Assembly: GCF_900218015.1 (NCBI RefSeq)
Contig: NZ_UFQQ01000007.1
Location: 124,001-188,000 of the forward strand
Direction of reading: 5' to 3'
Length of the DNA stretch: 64,000 bases
Source: Rhodopseudomonas pentothenatexigens
GTDB taxonomy: Bacteria > Pseudomonadota > Alphaproteobacteria > Rhizobiales > Xanthobacteraceae
A program made the position numbers and the translations under genes. A model generated the notes under the pieces. The model had not been told where the DNA came from, searched no databases, and was given only the letters and a program-made list of their open reading frames with translations. Each line of letters starts with the position of its first letter. Within the stretch, counting starts at the first letter, position 1. Below, in pieces: positions 36,225-44,995 of the stretch.

Positions 36225-36303
36225 GTCATGCGCGGGCTCGACCCGCGCATCCATCCTTCAAACCGACATGCTTGATGGATTGCCGGGCCAAGCCGGCAGT
36301 GAC
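36225..36303. repeat. Palindromic repeat, family B (copy 1)
   Basis: GTCATGCGCGGGCTCGACCCGCGCATCCATC, then TGATGGATTGCCGGGCCAAGCCGGCAGTGACG: two hairpins (CGCGGGCTCGACCCGCG; GCCGGGCCAAGCCGGC) framed by GTCA/TGAC ends. Between fabI and the histidine phosphatase. A second copy is at 39443. Confidence 0.8.
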
Positions 36304-36314
36304 GCAAGAGCAAG

Positions 36315-36908
36315 ATGCCCACCATCTACTTCATCCGCCACGGCGAGACCGATTGGAACGCGACCGGGCGATATCAGGGCATGCGGGACATTCCGCTCAA
36401 CGACAAGGGCCGGTGGCAGGCGGTGTCGGCCGGCGGCGTGCTCGGCGGCCTGTTGCGGCGCGACGGCCGGCAGCCGGCGGATCTCGACTATATGGCGAGC
36501 CCGCTCGGCCGGGCCCGTGTCACCATGGAGCTGGTGCGCGGCGCGCTCGGCCTGCAGCCGCAGGACTACGCGGTCGACGACCGGCTGCGCGAGATCACTT
36601 ACGGTGCCTGGGAAGGCTTCACCCTGCAGGAGATGCAGCGTTCGGACCCGGAGATTTACGCTGCGCGCCACGCCGACCGCTGGTCGGTCGCACCGCTGCG
36701 CGGCGAGAGCTACGCCCAGCGGCTGCCGTTCGTCGCCGATTGGGTCGGCTCGCTGACGCGCGACACCGTCGCGGTCGGCCACGTCGGCACCGGCCGCACC
36801 CTGTTCGTCGCGCTTGGCCTCAAGACACCCCGCGAGGCGCTGGAAGGCCCGATCCGGCAGGGCGCCGTTTACGTCTTCGGCGACGGCCGCTTCGAGATCG
36901 TGAGCTGA
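36315..36908 (+). CDS. Histidine phosphatase (phosphoglycerate mutase) family protein
   Basis: A 197-residue protein. RHGETDWN (about 8-15) carries the phospho-acceptor His and the arginine pocket, SPLGRAR (about 62-68) the second Arg, REITYGAWEG (about 91-100) the conserved Glu and VGHVGTGRTL (about 154-163) the second His. The branch includes phosphoglycerate mutase-like and various phosphatases; the substrate cannot be told. Preceded by a family B repeat and followed by aroC. Confidence 0.85.
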   Translation: MPTIYFIRHGETDWNATGRYQGMRDIPLNDKGRWQAVSAGGVLGGLLRRDGRQPADLDYMASPLGRARVTMELVRGALGLQPQDYAVDDRLREITYGAWEGFTLQEMQRSDPEIYAARHADRWSVAPLRGESYAQRLPFVADWVGSLTRDTVAVGHVGTGRTLFVALGLKTPREALEGPIRQGAVYVFGDGRFEIVS

Positions 36909-37018
36909 GCTTCGCTCGCTCCTCTCCCACCAGGGAGGAGAGGGGTGCATGGCCGGTTTGACCCTGTCCGGCCGGCGCGTTACCAAACCGGCGCAATCCA
37001 AAAGGGGCGGCCCGCGCC

Positions 37019-38107
37019 ATGTCGTTCAATACCTTCGGCCATCTGTTTCGCGTCACCACCTACGGCGAGAGTCATGGGGTGGCGATCGGCTGCGTGGTCG
37101 ACGGCTGTCCGCCGCTGATCCCGCTGACCGAGGCCGACATCCAGGGCGATCTCGATCGCCGCCGGCCGGGGCAGTCGCGCTTCACCACCCAGCGCCAGGA
37201 AGCCGACCAGGTGAAGATCCTGTCGGGCGTGATGGTGCACCCCGAGACCGGCGTGCAGGTGACGACCGGCACCCCGATCGCGCTGCAGATCGAGAACACC
37301 GACCAGCGCTCCAAGGACTATTCGGACATCCAGAACAAGTATCGCCCCGGCCATGCCGACTTCACCTACGAGGCGAAGTACGGCATTCGCGACTATCGCG
37401 GCGGCGGCCGCTCCTCGGCGCGCGAGACGGCGAGCCGGGTCGCGGCCGGCGCGGTCGCCCGCAAGGTGATCGCCGGCATGACGGTGCGCGGCGCCTTGGT
37501 GCAGATCGGCCCGCACAAGATCGACCGTGCCAAATGGGACTGGGACGAGATCGGCAACAACCCGTTGTTCTGCCCGGACAAGGACGCGGCGGCGTTGTTC
37601 GCGGATTATCTCGACGGCATCCGCAAGGCGGGCTCGTCGATCGGCGCGGTGATCGAGATCGTCGCCGAGGGCGTGCCGGCCGGGCTCGGAGCGCCGATCT
37701 ACGGCAAGCTCGACGGCGATCTCGCCGCGGCGCTGATGAGCATCAACGCGGTCAAGGGCGTCGAGATCGGCGACGGCTTCGCCGCGGCGGAACTGACAGG
37801 CGAACAGAACGCCGACGAGATGCGGCACGGCAATGCCGGGCCGGCGTTCCTGTCCAACCACGCCGGCGGCATTTTGGGCGGCATCTCCACCGGCCAGCCG
37901 GTGGTGGCGCGGTTCGCCGTCAAGCCGACCTCGTCGATCCTCACCCCGCGCAAGACCGTCGACCGCGCCGGCGCCGACACCGAGATCCTGACCAAGGGTC
38001 GCCACGATCCCTGCGTCGGCATCCGCGCCGTGCCAGTCGGCGAGGCGATGGTCGCCTGCGTGCTGGCCGACCACCTGCTGCGCCACCGCGGCCAGGTCGG
38101 CGCATAG
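37019..38107 (+). CDS. aroC: Chorismate synthase
   Basis: A 362-residue enzyme that converts 5-enolpyruvylshikimate 3-phosphate to chorismate using reduced FMN, the last step of the shikimate route. [20 protein letters not shown] (1-20) is signature 1. [30 protein letters not shown] is the second signature region (in pieces, about 105-134), and the C-terminal [17 protein letters not shown] is the third (327-343). Length is normal. It lies 110 bases after the phosphatase gene. Confidence 0.97.
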   Translation: MSFNTFGHLFRVTTYGESHGVAIGCVVDGCPPLIPLTEADIQGDLDRRRPGQSRFTTQRQEADQVKILSGVMVHPETGVQVTTGTPIALQIENTDQRSKDYSDIQNKYRPGHADFTYEAKYGIRDYRGGGRSSARETASRVAAGAVARKVIAGMTVRGALVQIGPHKIDRAKWDWDEIGNNPLFCPDKDAAALFADYLDGIRKAGSSIGAVIEIVAEGVPAGLGAPIYGKLDGDLAAALMSINAVKGVEIGDGFAAAELTGEQNADEMRHGNAGPAFLSNHAGGILGGISTGQPVVARFAVKPTSSILTPRKTVDRAGADTEILTKGRHDPCVGIRAVPVGEAMVACVLADHLLRHRGQVGA

Positions 38108-38216
38108 TCCCGTTGTCCGCGTTGTCGTGACGGCCAGACCGGCGCCGGCGCGGCGGATGACTGCCATGAGAACGATCCTGCTACAAATCGTCACGCGGGG
38201 CGGCTAAGCTGCCGCG

Positions 38217-39416
38217 ATGCATCCTGAAAAAATCCGTGGCGTCATCGATTGGCTGAGCGACGGCGCGCGCTCGGAGTCCGATCCGCCCTTGAAGATGCAG
38301 CGGACCTGCGAGCGGCTGGTCGCCGCCGGGATGCCGCTGCACCGGGTCGGCGTGTTCGTCGAAACCCTGCACCCCGACATCTACGGCCATCGGTTCATCT
38401 GGCGGGCCGACGGCGAAGTCGAGGTCGGCTCCACCACCGAGGACGTCGAACAGTCCGAGGAATATCTGCGCAGTCCGCTGAAGATCCTGTACGACCACGG
38501 CGTCGAGGTTCGATTCCGGCTCGACGATCCGGAGAGCGCCCGCTTTCCGTTCCTCGACGATCTGCGCGCCGAGGCCGTCACCGACTACGTCGCGCTGCCG
38601 CTCCGGTTTCTCGACGGCAGCTATCACGCCGCGAGCTTCGCCACCAAACAGCCCGGCGGCTTCACCGACGAGCAACTGGCAGCGCTGCGGACCATGATGC
38701 CGCCATTGTCGCGGCTGGTCGAGGTGATCAGCCTGCGCGACATCGCCACCACGCTGCTCGACACCTATGTGGGCAACCGCGCCGGCGCCCGGATTCTCGC
38801 CGGCCAGATTCGCCGCGGCCACGCCGATCACCTCCGTGCCGCGATCTGGCTGTCCGATCTGCGCGGTTTCTCGGCGCTGTCCGACGGGCTTCCGCCGGAG
38901 ACCATGGTCAAGGTGCTGAACGCCTATTTCGACTGTCAGGTCGAGGCGATCGCGCGCAACGGCGGCGAGGTGCTGAAGTTCATGGGCGACGGCCTGCTCG
39001 CGGTGTTTCCGATCGCCGACGACGGCGCCGACGCCGCCGACGTGTGCGGCCGGATGCTGACGGCCGCCAACGAGTGCCGCGCCAGCATCGCAGCGCTGAA
39101 TTTCGTCGACGGCAACCACGTCATCGAGCACTTCCGCTTCGGGGTCGCGCTGCATGTCGGCCAGGTGCTGTACGGCAATATCGGCGGCGGCAACAGGCTC
39201 GACTTCACCTGCATCGGCCCGGCGGTGAATCTCGCCGCACGGCTGGAGCGGCTCGCCGCCCGGCTCGGCCGCACCGTGGTCGCCTCCAGCGATTTCGTCG
39301 GGCTGTGTTCGGAGGGCTGGAGCGACCTCGGCGAATTCCCGATGGCCGGCTTCTCCCATGCCGAACGGGTGCATGGCCTGACCGACGAGACGCCGCTCGC
39401 CGCCGAAGGGCTGTGA
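38217..39416 (+). CDS. Class III adenylate cyclase with unique N-terminal domain
   Basis: A 399-residue protein. The N-terminal 200 residues contain a GAF-like mixed fold (DYVALPLRFLDGSYHAAS, FTDEQLAALRTM). The catalytic domain follows: metal ligands D214 (SDLRGFSAL) and D258 (FMGDGLLAVF), the adenine-specifying K254 and D329 (RLDFTCIG), and the transition-state N338 and R342 (VNLAARLE). All six are present, so it should make cAMP as a homodimer. The N-terminal domain may sense a signal. The ATG start is at 38217; no clear RBS is seen. Confidence 0.9.
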   Translation: MHPEKIRGVIDWLSDGARSESDPPLKMQRTCERLVAAGMPLHRVGVFVETLHPDIYGHRFIWRADGEVEVGSTTEDVEQSEEYLRSPLKILYDHGVEVRFRLDDPESARFPFLDDLRAEAVTDYVALPLRFLDGSYHAASFATKQPGGFTDEQLAALRTMMPPLSRLVEVISLRDIATTLLDTYVGNRAGARILAGQIRRGHADHLRAAIWLSDLRGFSALSDGLPPETMVKVLNAYFDCQVEAIARNGGEVLKFMGDGLLAVFPIADDGADAADVCGRMLTAANECRASIAALNFVDGNHVIEHFRFGVALHVGQVLYGNIGGGNRLDFTCIGPAVNLAARLERLAARLGRTVVASSDFVGLCSEGWSDLGEFPMAGFSHAERVHGLTDETPLAAEGL

Positions 39417-39442
39417 GACACTGAACCATCAAATTGCCGAGC

Positions 39443-39544
39443 GTCATCCGCGGGCTTGACCCGCGGATCCATCGTGCGCGTCAGCGCGCGTATGAAAGAG
39501 CTGTCTTGCAGAGGATGGATCGCCGGGTCGAGCCCGGCGATGAC
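39443..39544. repeat. Palindromic repeat, family B (copy 2)
   Basis: GTCATCCGCGGGCTTGACCCGCGGATCCATC on the left, GATGGATCGCCGGGTCGAGCCCGGCGATGAC on the right, with a GCGCGTCAGCGCGC hairpin in the middle. Between the cyclase and clpS ends. Confidence 0.85.
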
Positions 39545-39592
39545 GCTTTTTTCGGTCAGCAAGCGCAATGGTTTTGATACTACGCGTCCGCA

Positions 39593-39898
39593 CTACTCCT
39601 CCGGCTCAGTGGTGAACAGCAGCGGGTAGCCCTTGGCGCGGCCGGCGTCGGTTGCGCGGGTGGCCTTGGTTTCGGCGACGTCCTTGGTGAACACCCCGAC
39701 CACGCAGACGCCGCGCTGATGCGCGGTCAGCATCACCTTGGTGGCCTGATCCTCGGTCATCCGGAACTCGGCCTTCAGCACCGACACAACGAATTCGCGC
39801 GGCGTGTAGTCGTCGTTGACCAAAATCACCTTGTGCAGTTTGGGCCGCTCGACCTTGATTTTGATCTTGGCCTTCGGCTTCAGGTCGATGTTGCTCAT
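39593..39898 (-). CDS. clpS: ClpS N-end rule adaptor (ClpS2-like)
   Basis: A 101-residue ClpS. VILVNDDYTPREFVVSVL (about 24-41) contains the NDDYTP motif that binds the N-terminal hydrophobic residue of N-degrons, and MLTAHQRGVCVVGVFTKDVAETKA (about 56-79) includes the conserved His. It delivers substrates to ClpAP. The KRPKLHK-type start, with the tail GYPLLFTTEPEE, resembles the second ClpS of alphaproteobacteria rather than the E. coli protein. No clpA is adjacent in this window. Confidence 0.9.
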   Translation of the reverse strand: MSNIDLKPKAKIKIKVERPKLHKVILVNDDYTPREFVVSVLKAEFRMTEDQATKVMLTAHQRGVCVVGVFTKDVAETKATRATDAGRAKGYPLLFTTEPEE

Positions 39899-40101
39899 CC
39901 GGTGCCGACCCGCGGGCTCGCTCGGTTAAGTAGTTGTACGCAGACATTCTACATCGTCGCCGCCGGCGTTGAAACCGGCTGCCCCGGGTCACGAACGATG
40001 ATCATCAGTGACCGGAAAGTGATCGGGATGGAACCGACTTCGCCGCTTTCCGTCACGTCGGTTGCATGTCACCATCGTGGTTGGTCGACCGGAGGGCTGC
40101 G

Positions 40102-40941
40102 ATGCGCTGGTGGGTCTCGATCGGAATGCTCGCGGTCGCAATGGCGGCCGGTGTGGCCGCTGTCGCTGCGCCGAACCAGGCGCCGCAATCCGGCGCGGGC
40201 CGCGACGACGCCAAGCAGGTCGACGTCGAACTGGTGCTGGCGGTCGACGTCTCCTATTCGATGGACGTCGACGAACTCGCGGTGCAGCGCGAGGGCTACG
40301 CCCAGGCGCTGATGTCCGGTGAATTCCTCAAGACGCTGAAGAGCGGGCCGAACGGCCGCATCGCAGTGACCTATTTCGAATGGGCCGCCTCCGGCGACCA
40401 GAAGGTTATCCTGCCGTGGCACATCATCGACGGCCCGGAGTCGGCCGATGCCGTCGCCGCCGAGATCATGAAGGCACCGCTACGCCGCGCCTCGCGCACC
40501 TCGATTTCCGGCGCGATCAACTTCGCGCTGCCCCTGTTCGAGCAGAATCCGTATCATGGGCTGCGCCGGGTGATCGATATTTCCGGAGACGGCCCCAACA
40601 ATAACGGCGAGCCGGTGACGATCGCCCGCGATGCCGCTGTCGCCAAGGGTATCGTCATCAACGGCCTGCCCATCATGGTCAAGGAGCCGTCCTACTCGAT
40701 GATGGATATCGAGAATCTCGATTATTACTACGAAGATTGCGTGATCGGCGGCCCTGGCGCCTTCGTGGTGACGATCAAGGATCGCGCCAGATTCAAGGAA
40801 GCGATCCATACCAAACTGGTGATGGAAGTCGCAGGTCACACCCCGCCCGCGCGCGTCGTCCCGATCGCCGACGAGCAGCGTCCCGCGCGAGTGTCGTGCC
40901 TGATCGGCGAGAAGGTGTGGCAGGATCGGTGGGGGCGGTGA
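40102..40941 (+). CDS. DUF1194 VWA-type exported protein
   Basis: A 279-residue protein with a signal peptide (MRWWVSIGMLAVAMAAGVAA, about 1-24). The mature part begins with ELVLAVDVSYSMDVDELAVQ (about 43-62), a MIDAS-like DxSxS metal motif of von Willebrand A folds, followed by VIDISGDGPNNNG (about 158-170). This is the DUF1194 family, exported to the periplasm. No partner is known. The ATG at 40102 follows GGAGGGCTGCG. A family A minimal repeat follows. Confidence 0.82.
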   Translation: MRWWVSIGMLAVAMAAGVAAVAAPNQAPQSGAGRDDAKQVDVELVLAVDVSYSMDVDELAVQREGYAQALMSGEFLKTLKSGPNGRIAVTYFEWAASGDQKVILPWHIIDGPESADAVAAEIMKAPLRRASRTSISGAINFALPLFEQNPYHGLRRVIDISGDGPNNNGEPVTIARDAAVAKGIVINGLPIMVKEPSYSMMDIENLDYYYEDCVIGGPGAFVVTIKDRARFKEAIHTKLVMEVAGHTPPARVVPIADEQRPARVSCLIGEKVWQDRWGR

Positions 40942-40971
40942 GATAGGGGTAGTTAGTCTCGCTCACACTCC

Positions 40972-41004
40972 GTCATTCCGGGTTCGCTCGCGCCCCGGAA
41001 TGAC
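40972..41004. repeat. Palindromic repeat, family A, minimal copy
   Basis: GTCATTCCGGG-TTCGCTCG-CGCCCCGGAATGAC: the two outer arms of family A joined by 8 bases. Located 31 bases after the DUF1194 stop. Confidence 0.8.
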
Positions 41005-41057
41005 GACGTGGGTGCCAGGAGTGATAGTGGACGACAGCGTTGCGGCAAGTGCGCGAC

Positions 41058-42461
41058 CTAGCCCGCCGCCACCCAGTTGCCGTGAAAGCCGTCCGGGATG
41101 CGGTGGCCGAGCTGCACCAGGGCGACCGGGCCGGCGGCGATGTCGGCGGCGTTGAACACCGCGAGATCGCTGCGGTTCTCGCAGCCGCGCCACACCACCG
41201 CGAGCAGCCAGCCGTCGGCTTCGGCCGCGTCGGCAATGCGCGGCACGAACACCGGCTCGCCGATGGTGTCGCCGGTCGGCAGCAGATAGCGGGCGCGACG
41301 ATGGCCATTGCCGTCGACATGGACCAGCCCGGTGAGCATACCGAGCATCGGCGTCTCCGGGCTGGCGCAGGCGTACCAGCCGTGCCGGCTGCGCAGCCCG
41401 GCGCGGCGTTCGTCGATCCGCGGAAATTCGCCGCTGATGTCGTCGAGATAGCTGCGCTTGAACGCGTTGGTGTTGCCGGCGAGGTCGAAGGTCCAGCGGC
41501 ACAGCCGCGCGCGGCCCTTCTCCGGATCGGTGCGGCGGCCGTTCGGATGCGTGAACAACGGCGCTTCTTCGGACTGCATCACGTCGGCGACGATCCGGGT
41601 GCCGTCCTCCCAGGCGTTCATGACGTGGAACACGAAGCAAGCCTCGCCGCGGAACCAGCGGATGTCGCGGGTCGAGCCGGAGCGCTTCATCACTCCGACA
41701 TAGGAGCCCTTGCGCGGATCCCAGGCGTAAGGGGGGCGGCCACGCACCGCGCGCCAGATGCTGCCGGTGAGTGGAAGGATCGGAAACAGCACGTAGTTCT
41801 CGGTGACGATGAAATCGTGCACCATGGCCCCATACGGCGCCTTGAAGTGCTCCAGCCGAGTGACGTTTCCCGCAGCGTCGACCGTGCCGAACGACATCGT
41901 CCGGGTCAGCGGTCCGCCGGCGTTGTAGCCGAAGAACAGCATCTCGCCGGTCACCGGGTCGATCTTCGGATGAGCGGTGAACGGCCCCTTCAGCGCGCCG
42001 CCGTAGTCGCAATAGCCGCGGGTCTCCAGCGTGCCCGGCTCGATCTGCATCGGCAGATGCGCCTCCTCCAGCGCCAGCAGCTTGCCGGCGTGGAACACGA
42101 TGTTGGTGTTGGCGACGTTGCCGTCCTCCGGCACCGCGCGCGGCGCGTCCGGCAGCTTGAGGTTGAACTCGCCATACAGCGGCCGGCCGGCCTCGTGCTC
42201 GGCGAGCCATTTCGGCGTGCGGACCCAGCGGTTGCGATACGAGGCGCGGCCGTTTTCCAGCCGGAACGCGTGCAGCATGCCGTCGCCGAAGAACCAATGC
42301 GCGTTCGGGGAAACGAATTGCGGGTTGGCGCCGTTGCGATACAGCGTGCCGTTCAGTTCGCGCGGCAGTTCGCCCTTCACCGTGAGAAACGGGGCATCGC
42401 ATTCCATCGGGATCGGCGCGAGATTGTCGCACGCGTCCGGAATTCCGGTCACCTGAAGCAT
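41058..42461 (-). CDS. Carotenoid cleavage oxygenase family protein
   Basis: A 467-residue seven-bladed propeller enzyme with non-heme Fe(II) held by four His, here seen in TAHPKID, MVHDFIV, FVFHVMN and DGFHGNW near the C-terminus. The N-terminal GELPRELNGTLYRNG and PFLTVKG are typical of lignostilbene or carotenoid oxygenases. Substrate (a carotenoid or a stilbene) unknown. The ATG at 42461 has CAGGAG before it. It is 37 bases after the VWA/metallopeptidase gene and may share its transcript. Confidence 0.88.
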   Translation of the reverse strand: MLQVTGIPDACDNLAPIPMECDAPFLTVKGELPRELNGTLYRNGANPQFVSPNAHWFFGDGMLHAFRLENGRASYRNRWVRTPKWLAEHEAGRPLYGEFNLKLPDAPRAVPEDGNVANTNIVFHAGKLLALEEAHLPMQIEPGTLETRGYCDYGGALKGPFTAHPKIDPVTGEMLFFGYNAGGPLTRTMSFGTVDAAGNVTRLEHFKAPYGAMVHDFIVTENYVLFPILPLTGSIWRAVRGRPPYAWDPRKGSYVGVMKRSGSTRDIRWFRGEACFVFHVMNAWEDGTRIVADVMQSEEAPLFTHPNGRRTDPEKGRARLCRWTFDLAGNTNAFKRSYLDDISGEFPRIDERRAGLRSRHGWYACASPETPMLGMLTGLVHVDGNGHRRARYLLPTGDTIGEPVFVPRIADAAEADGWLLAVVWRGCENRSDLAVFNAADIAAGPVALVQLGHRIPDGFHGNWVAAG

Positions 42462-42498
42462 GTCGTGCTCCTGAGCCTCTCTTGGTCGTGTACGCCGG

Positions 42499-43875
42499 TC
42501 AATCGAGTGCGAGCAGGCGGCCGAACGGCTGCACCGCATTCGCGTGTTGCTGTGGCACCGCCCAGATCACCGGCCAGCGCGGCTTGAATTCCGCCGGGCC
42601 CTCGAGGTCTGTCAGCACCACGGTGATGTCCGGCCTGTGCCGGTCGGCCTCGGCGAGCAGCGGCGTGAAGTTGGTGCCGCCGCCGCCGGCGAATTCAATC
42701 TCGCTGAGCACAAAGCGGCGGCCCGGTTCGAAGAACTCGACCTGCCGCACCCGCTCGTCGCCGATGATCAGCACCAGCCCGGCTTCCTGGCGCCGCGTGA
42801 TGGTCTCGATCTCGGTGGCGAAGCGCTGCATCAACTGATCGTCGATCGAACCGGAGACGTCGATAATCAGCGCCAGCCGCGGCTCGTTCTTGGTCGGGCT
42901 GAAGCCGGGCTCGAACGGCATCCGGTGATTGCCGGCGCGGCCCTGATTGGCGATGTAGGAGCGGGTCGGGCGCGACCAGGTCAGCGCCGGCTTGCGGGCG
43001 AGGCCACGCGCGAGCTGCACCCGCAGCAGCTGGCTCCACGGCGTGCGGCTGCGCGGCAGATCGGCGATCAGCGCGCGCAGCATCGAGAACGCACCGTCGC
43101 CGGCATGGCCGCGCAGGATCCGCTCGCTCCATTCGCGCGCCAGCTCGGCCTCGTGTTCGGGGGCTGACTGAGCCTCCGGGTTCGGCACCAGATCTCGCGC
43201 GCCGCCGGCGCCGAGCGCCCGCACCTTGGCCGAACGGGCGCCGTCGCTGCGCTGGGCGGTCTCGCTCTCCGACGTGCCGGATTGGGATTGGGCCTGATCC
43301 TTGTCGCCGGAGCCGGAGGAGTCAGCCTTCGATCCCTGCTGCGATTGCCGGCCGGATTGCTGCTTGCCGCTGGTGCCCTCGTCGCGGTCGTCGATGGCGC
43401 GATACAGCTTCTCGACGTCCCATTCGAGAAGCGCCGATTCCGGCTGCTGTTCGCGGCCGAGCGCTTTGAACACGATCTGTTCGAGCATCACCGCATTGTC
43501 CGGCAGATGCAGCCAACTCAGATGCGCCAACGTGGTGTTGACGATGGCGTCGGCGCAGATGTTGAACAGCTCGAGGTCGACGTCACCGTGGGTGCGTTGC
43601 AGCTCGACGAAACGCTGCGAGTGGCGCAGCGCGATATGCAGCACTTCGTGCGCGACGAGGCCGACCTGGTCGGGTAGCGGCAGGCGTTCGAAGGCGGCGC
43701 TGTAGTACACCGTGGTGCCGTCGGTCACCGCCGCGGGCGTCTGCGCCGGTGTGTCGTCCGGAAGGTCGCGGTGCTGCACCCACAGCGCCAGACCGCCGGT
43801 CGACGGCGCAAATTCCACCATGCGCTGAATCGCGCGCGTGCCGCGATGGCTGTACGGCGCGCCCGGATCAGGCAT
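42499..43875 (-). CDS. Predicted metallopeptidase-like VWA protein (DUF2201)
   Basis: A 458-residue protein. The N-terminal half carries HEVLHIALRHSQRF (about 75-88), the zinc-binding HExxH set of a peptidase-like domain. A Ser/Gln-rich linker (about 165-215) follows. The C-terminal half holds LALIIDVSGSIDD (MIDAS-type DxSxS) and ends with VWAVPQQ-type sequence, a VWA fold. This is the DUF2201/VWA pair commonly next to a MoxR-like ATPase. I chose the ATG at 43875 since GGAAG precedes it; it overlaps the end of the AAA gene by 8 bases. Confidence 0.82.
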   Translation of the reverse strand: MPDPGAPYSHRGTRAIQRMVEFAPSTGGLALWVQHRDLPDDTPAQTPAAVTDGTTVYYSAAFERLPLPDQVGLVAHEVLHIALRHSQRFVELQRTHGDVDLELFNICADAIVNTTLAHLSWLHLPDNAVMLEQIVFKALGREQQPESALLEWDVEKLYRAIDDRDEGTSGKQQSGRQSQQGSKADSSGSGDKDQAQSQSGTSESETAQRSDGARSAKVRALGAGGARDLVPNPEAQSAPEHEAELAREWSERILRGHAGDGAFSMLRALIADLPRSRTPWSQLLRVQLARGLARKPALTWSRPTRSYIANQGRAGNHRMPFEPGFSPTKNEPRLALIIDVSGSIDDQLMQRFATEIETITRRQEAGLVLIIGDERVRQVEFFEPGRRFVLSEIEFAGGGGTNFTPLLAEADRHRPDITVVLTDLEGPAEFKPRWPVIWAVPQQHANAVQPFGRLLALD

Positions 43876-44977
43876 CGGCGGCTTCCAATTGCCGGCGGTC
43901 GGCGTAGCGGGCATAGGCCGGGCTGTCCAGGATCGCGGCTTCGAGGCCGTTCTCGAGTCCGCGCTGCATCAGCAGCTCCATCGCCAGGGTCTGCGCTTCG
44001 CGGATCGGCAGCGGGGCGCTGCTGCGGACGTCGGGCAATTGCTCGACGATCTCCAATGCCCGCGCCAGCGTCGCCTTGTCGGTGCAGGCGGCCAGCAGCC
44101 CGTACAGCATGCCGTACAAGGCATCGAGCGACTTCGGCAGCAGCGCTGCGGTCTCCGGGCCCGGGCGCGCCGCGAGCAGCTTCAGCACGTCGGTGCCGGC
44201 CTGGATCTCGCGCAGCACGCCGAAGAACTCCGCTGCGTTGGCGGCACCGATCCGCCCCTGCACGAACAGCCGCTTGGCGTGATCGGACAAGCCCGATTTC
44301 AGCACGTTGGAGATGTCCTCCCAGCCGCGCGGGCTGGCGCCGATCAGGTGATCGCCGGCGAGCTGTGCCTGGGTGTCGTCGAGCTTGTCGGGCCGGATCT
44401 TCAAGTAAGCCATCACCTCCGGCGCGAAGTCGTGGCTCATGGCATGGCTGAGGAAGGCGTCGATCGCGGTCTGGACGTTGAAGTGGAACATGCGGTCGGC
44501 GAGCGCGGTGCCCATGTCGTGGCTGATCGCGCCGTGGAAGCTGGCGTTGCCGGCGGCCACCACCTGCCAACCATCGGGCAAATGATAATTACCGACGCGG
44601 CGATCGAGGATCAGCGAATAGGCCGAGATCTGCAGCCGCTGGTCGGCGGCCGTGAGTTCGTCGAGAAACAGCACGCCTTCGGGCTGGTCGCGCGACGGCA
44701 GGAACTCCGGCGGAAACCACACCGTCTTGGCCAAGTTCTCGTCCGCATAGATCGCACCGCGGATATCGACCGGCTCGATCGTGGTCAGCCTCAGATCGAT
44801 CAGCGGCACGCGATAATGCGCGGCGACCTGGCGGACGATCGACGACTTGCCGACACCGCGCGTGCCCCACAGCATCGACGCCCGCCGCCGCAGCGTCGGG
44901 TCGGCGTATTGCTCGATCAGCGCGGCCTTGGCGGCAGCGATCGAGACCGGGGGGATGTTCATGGGGTTGCCTTGCAT
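43868..44977 (-). CDS. MoxR-like AAA+ ATPase (VWA partner)
   Basis: A 369-residue AAA+ protein. Walker A is WGTRGVGKSSIVRQ (about 37-50) and Walker B is VLFLDELTAADQRLQ (about 102-116). VVAAGNASFHGAISHDM (about 140-156) is the sensor 1 part. It lacks the MoxR form DEINRA, so it is a distinct branch. The start at 44977 has GAGGG 8 bases before it; an internal ATG at 44962 is less well placed. It probably works on the adjacent VWA/metallopeptidase protein. Confidence 0.85.
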   Translation of the reverse strand: MQGNPMNIPPVSIAAAKAALIEQYADPTLRRRASMLWGTRGVGKSSIVRQVAAHYRVPLIDLRLTTIEPVDIRGAIYADENLAKTVWFPPEFLPSRDQPEGVLFLDELTAADQRLQISAYSLILDRRVGNYHLPDGWQVVAAGNASFHGAISHDMGTALADRMFHFNVQTAIDAFLSHAMSHDFAPEVMAYLKIRPDKLDDTQAQLAGDHLIGASPRGWEDISNVLKSGLSDHAKRLFVQGRIGAANAAEFFGVLREIQAGTDVLKLLAARPGPETAALLPKSLDALYGMLYGLLAACTDKATLARALEIVEQLPDVRSSAPLPIREAQTLAMELLMQRGLENGLEAAILDSPAYARYADRRQLEAADA

Positions 44978-44995
44978 CGATCGTTCCCTCGCTCG

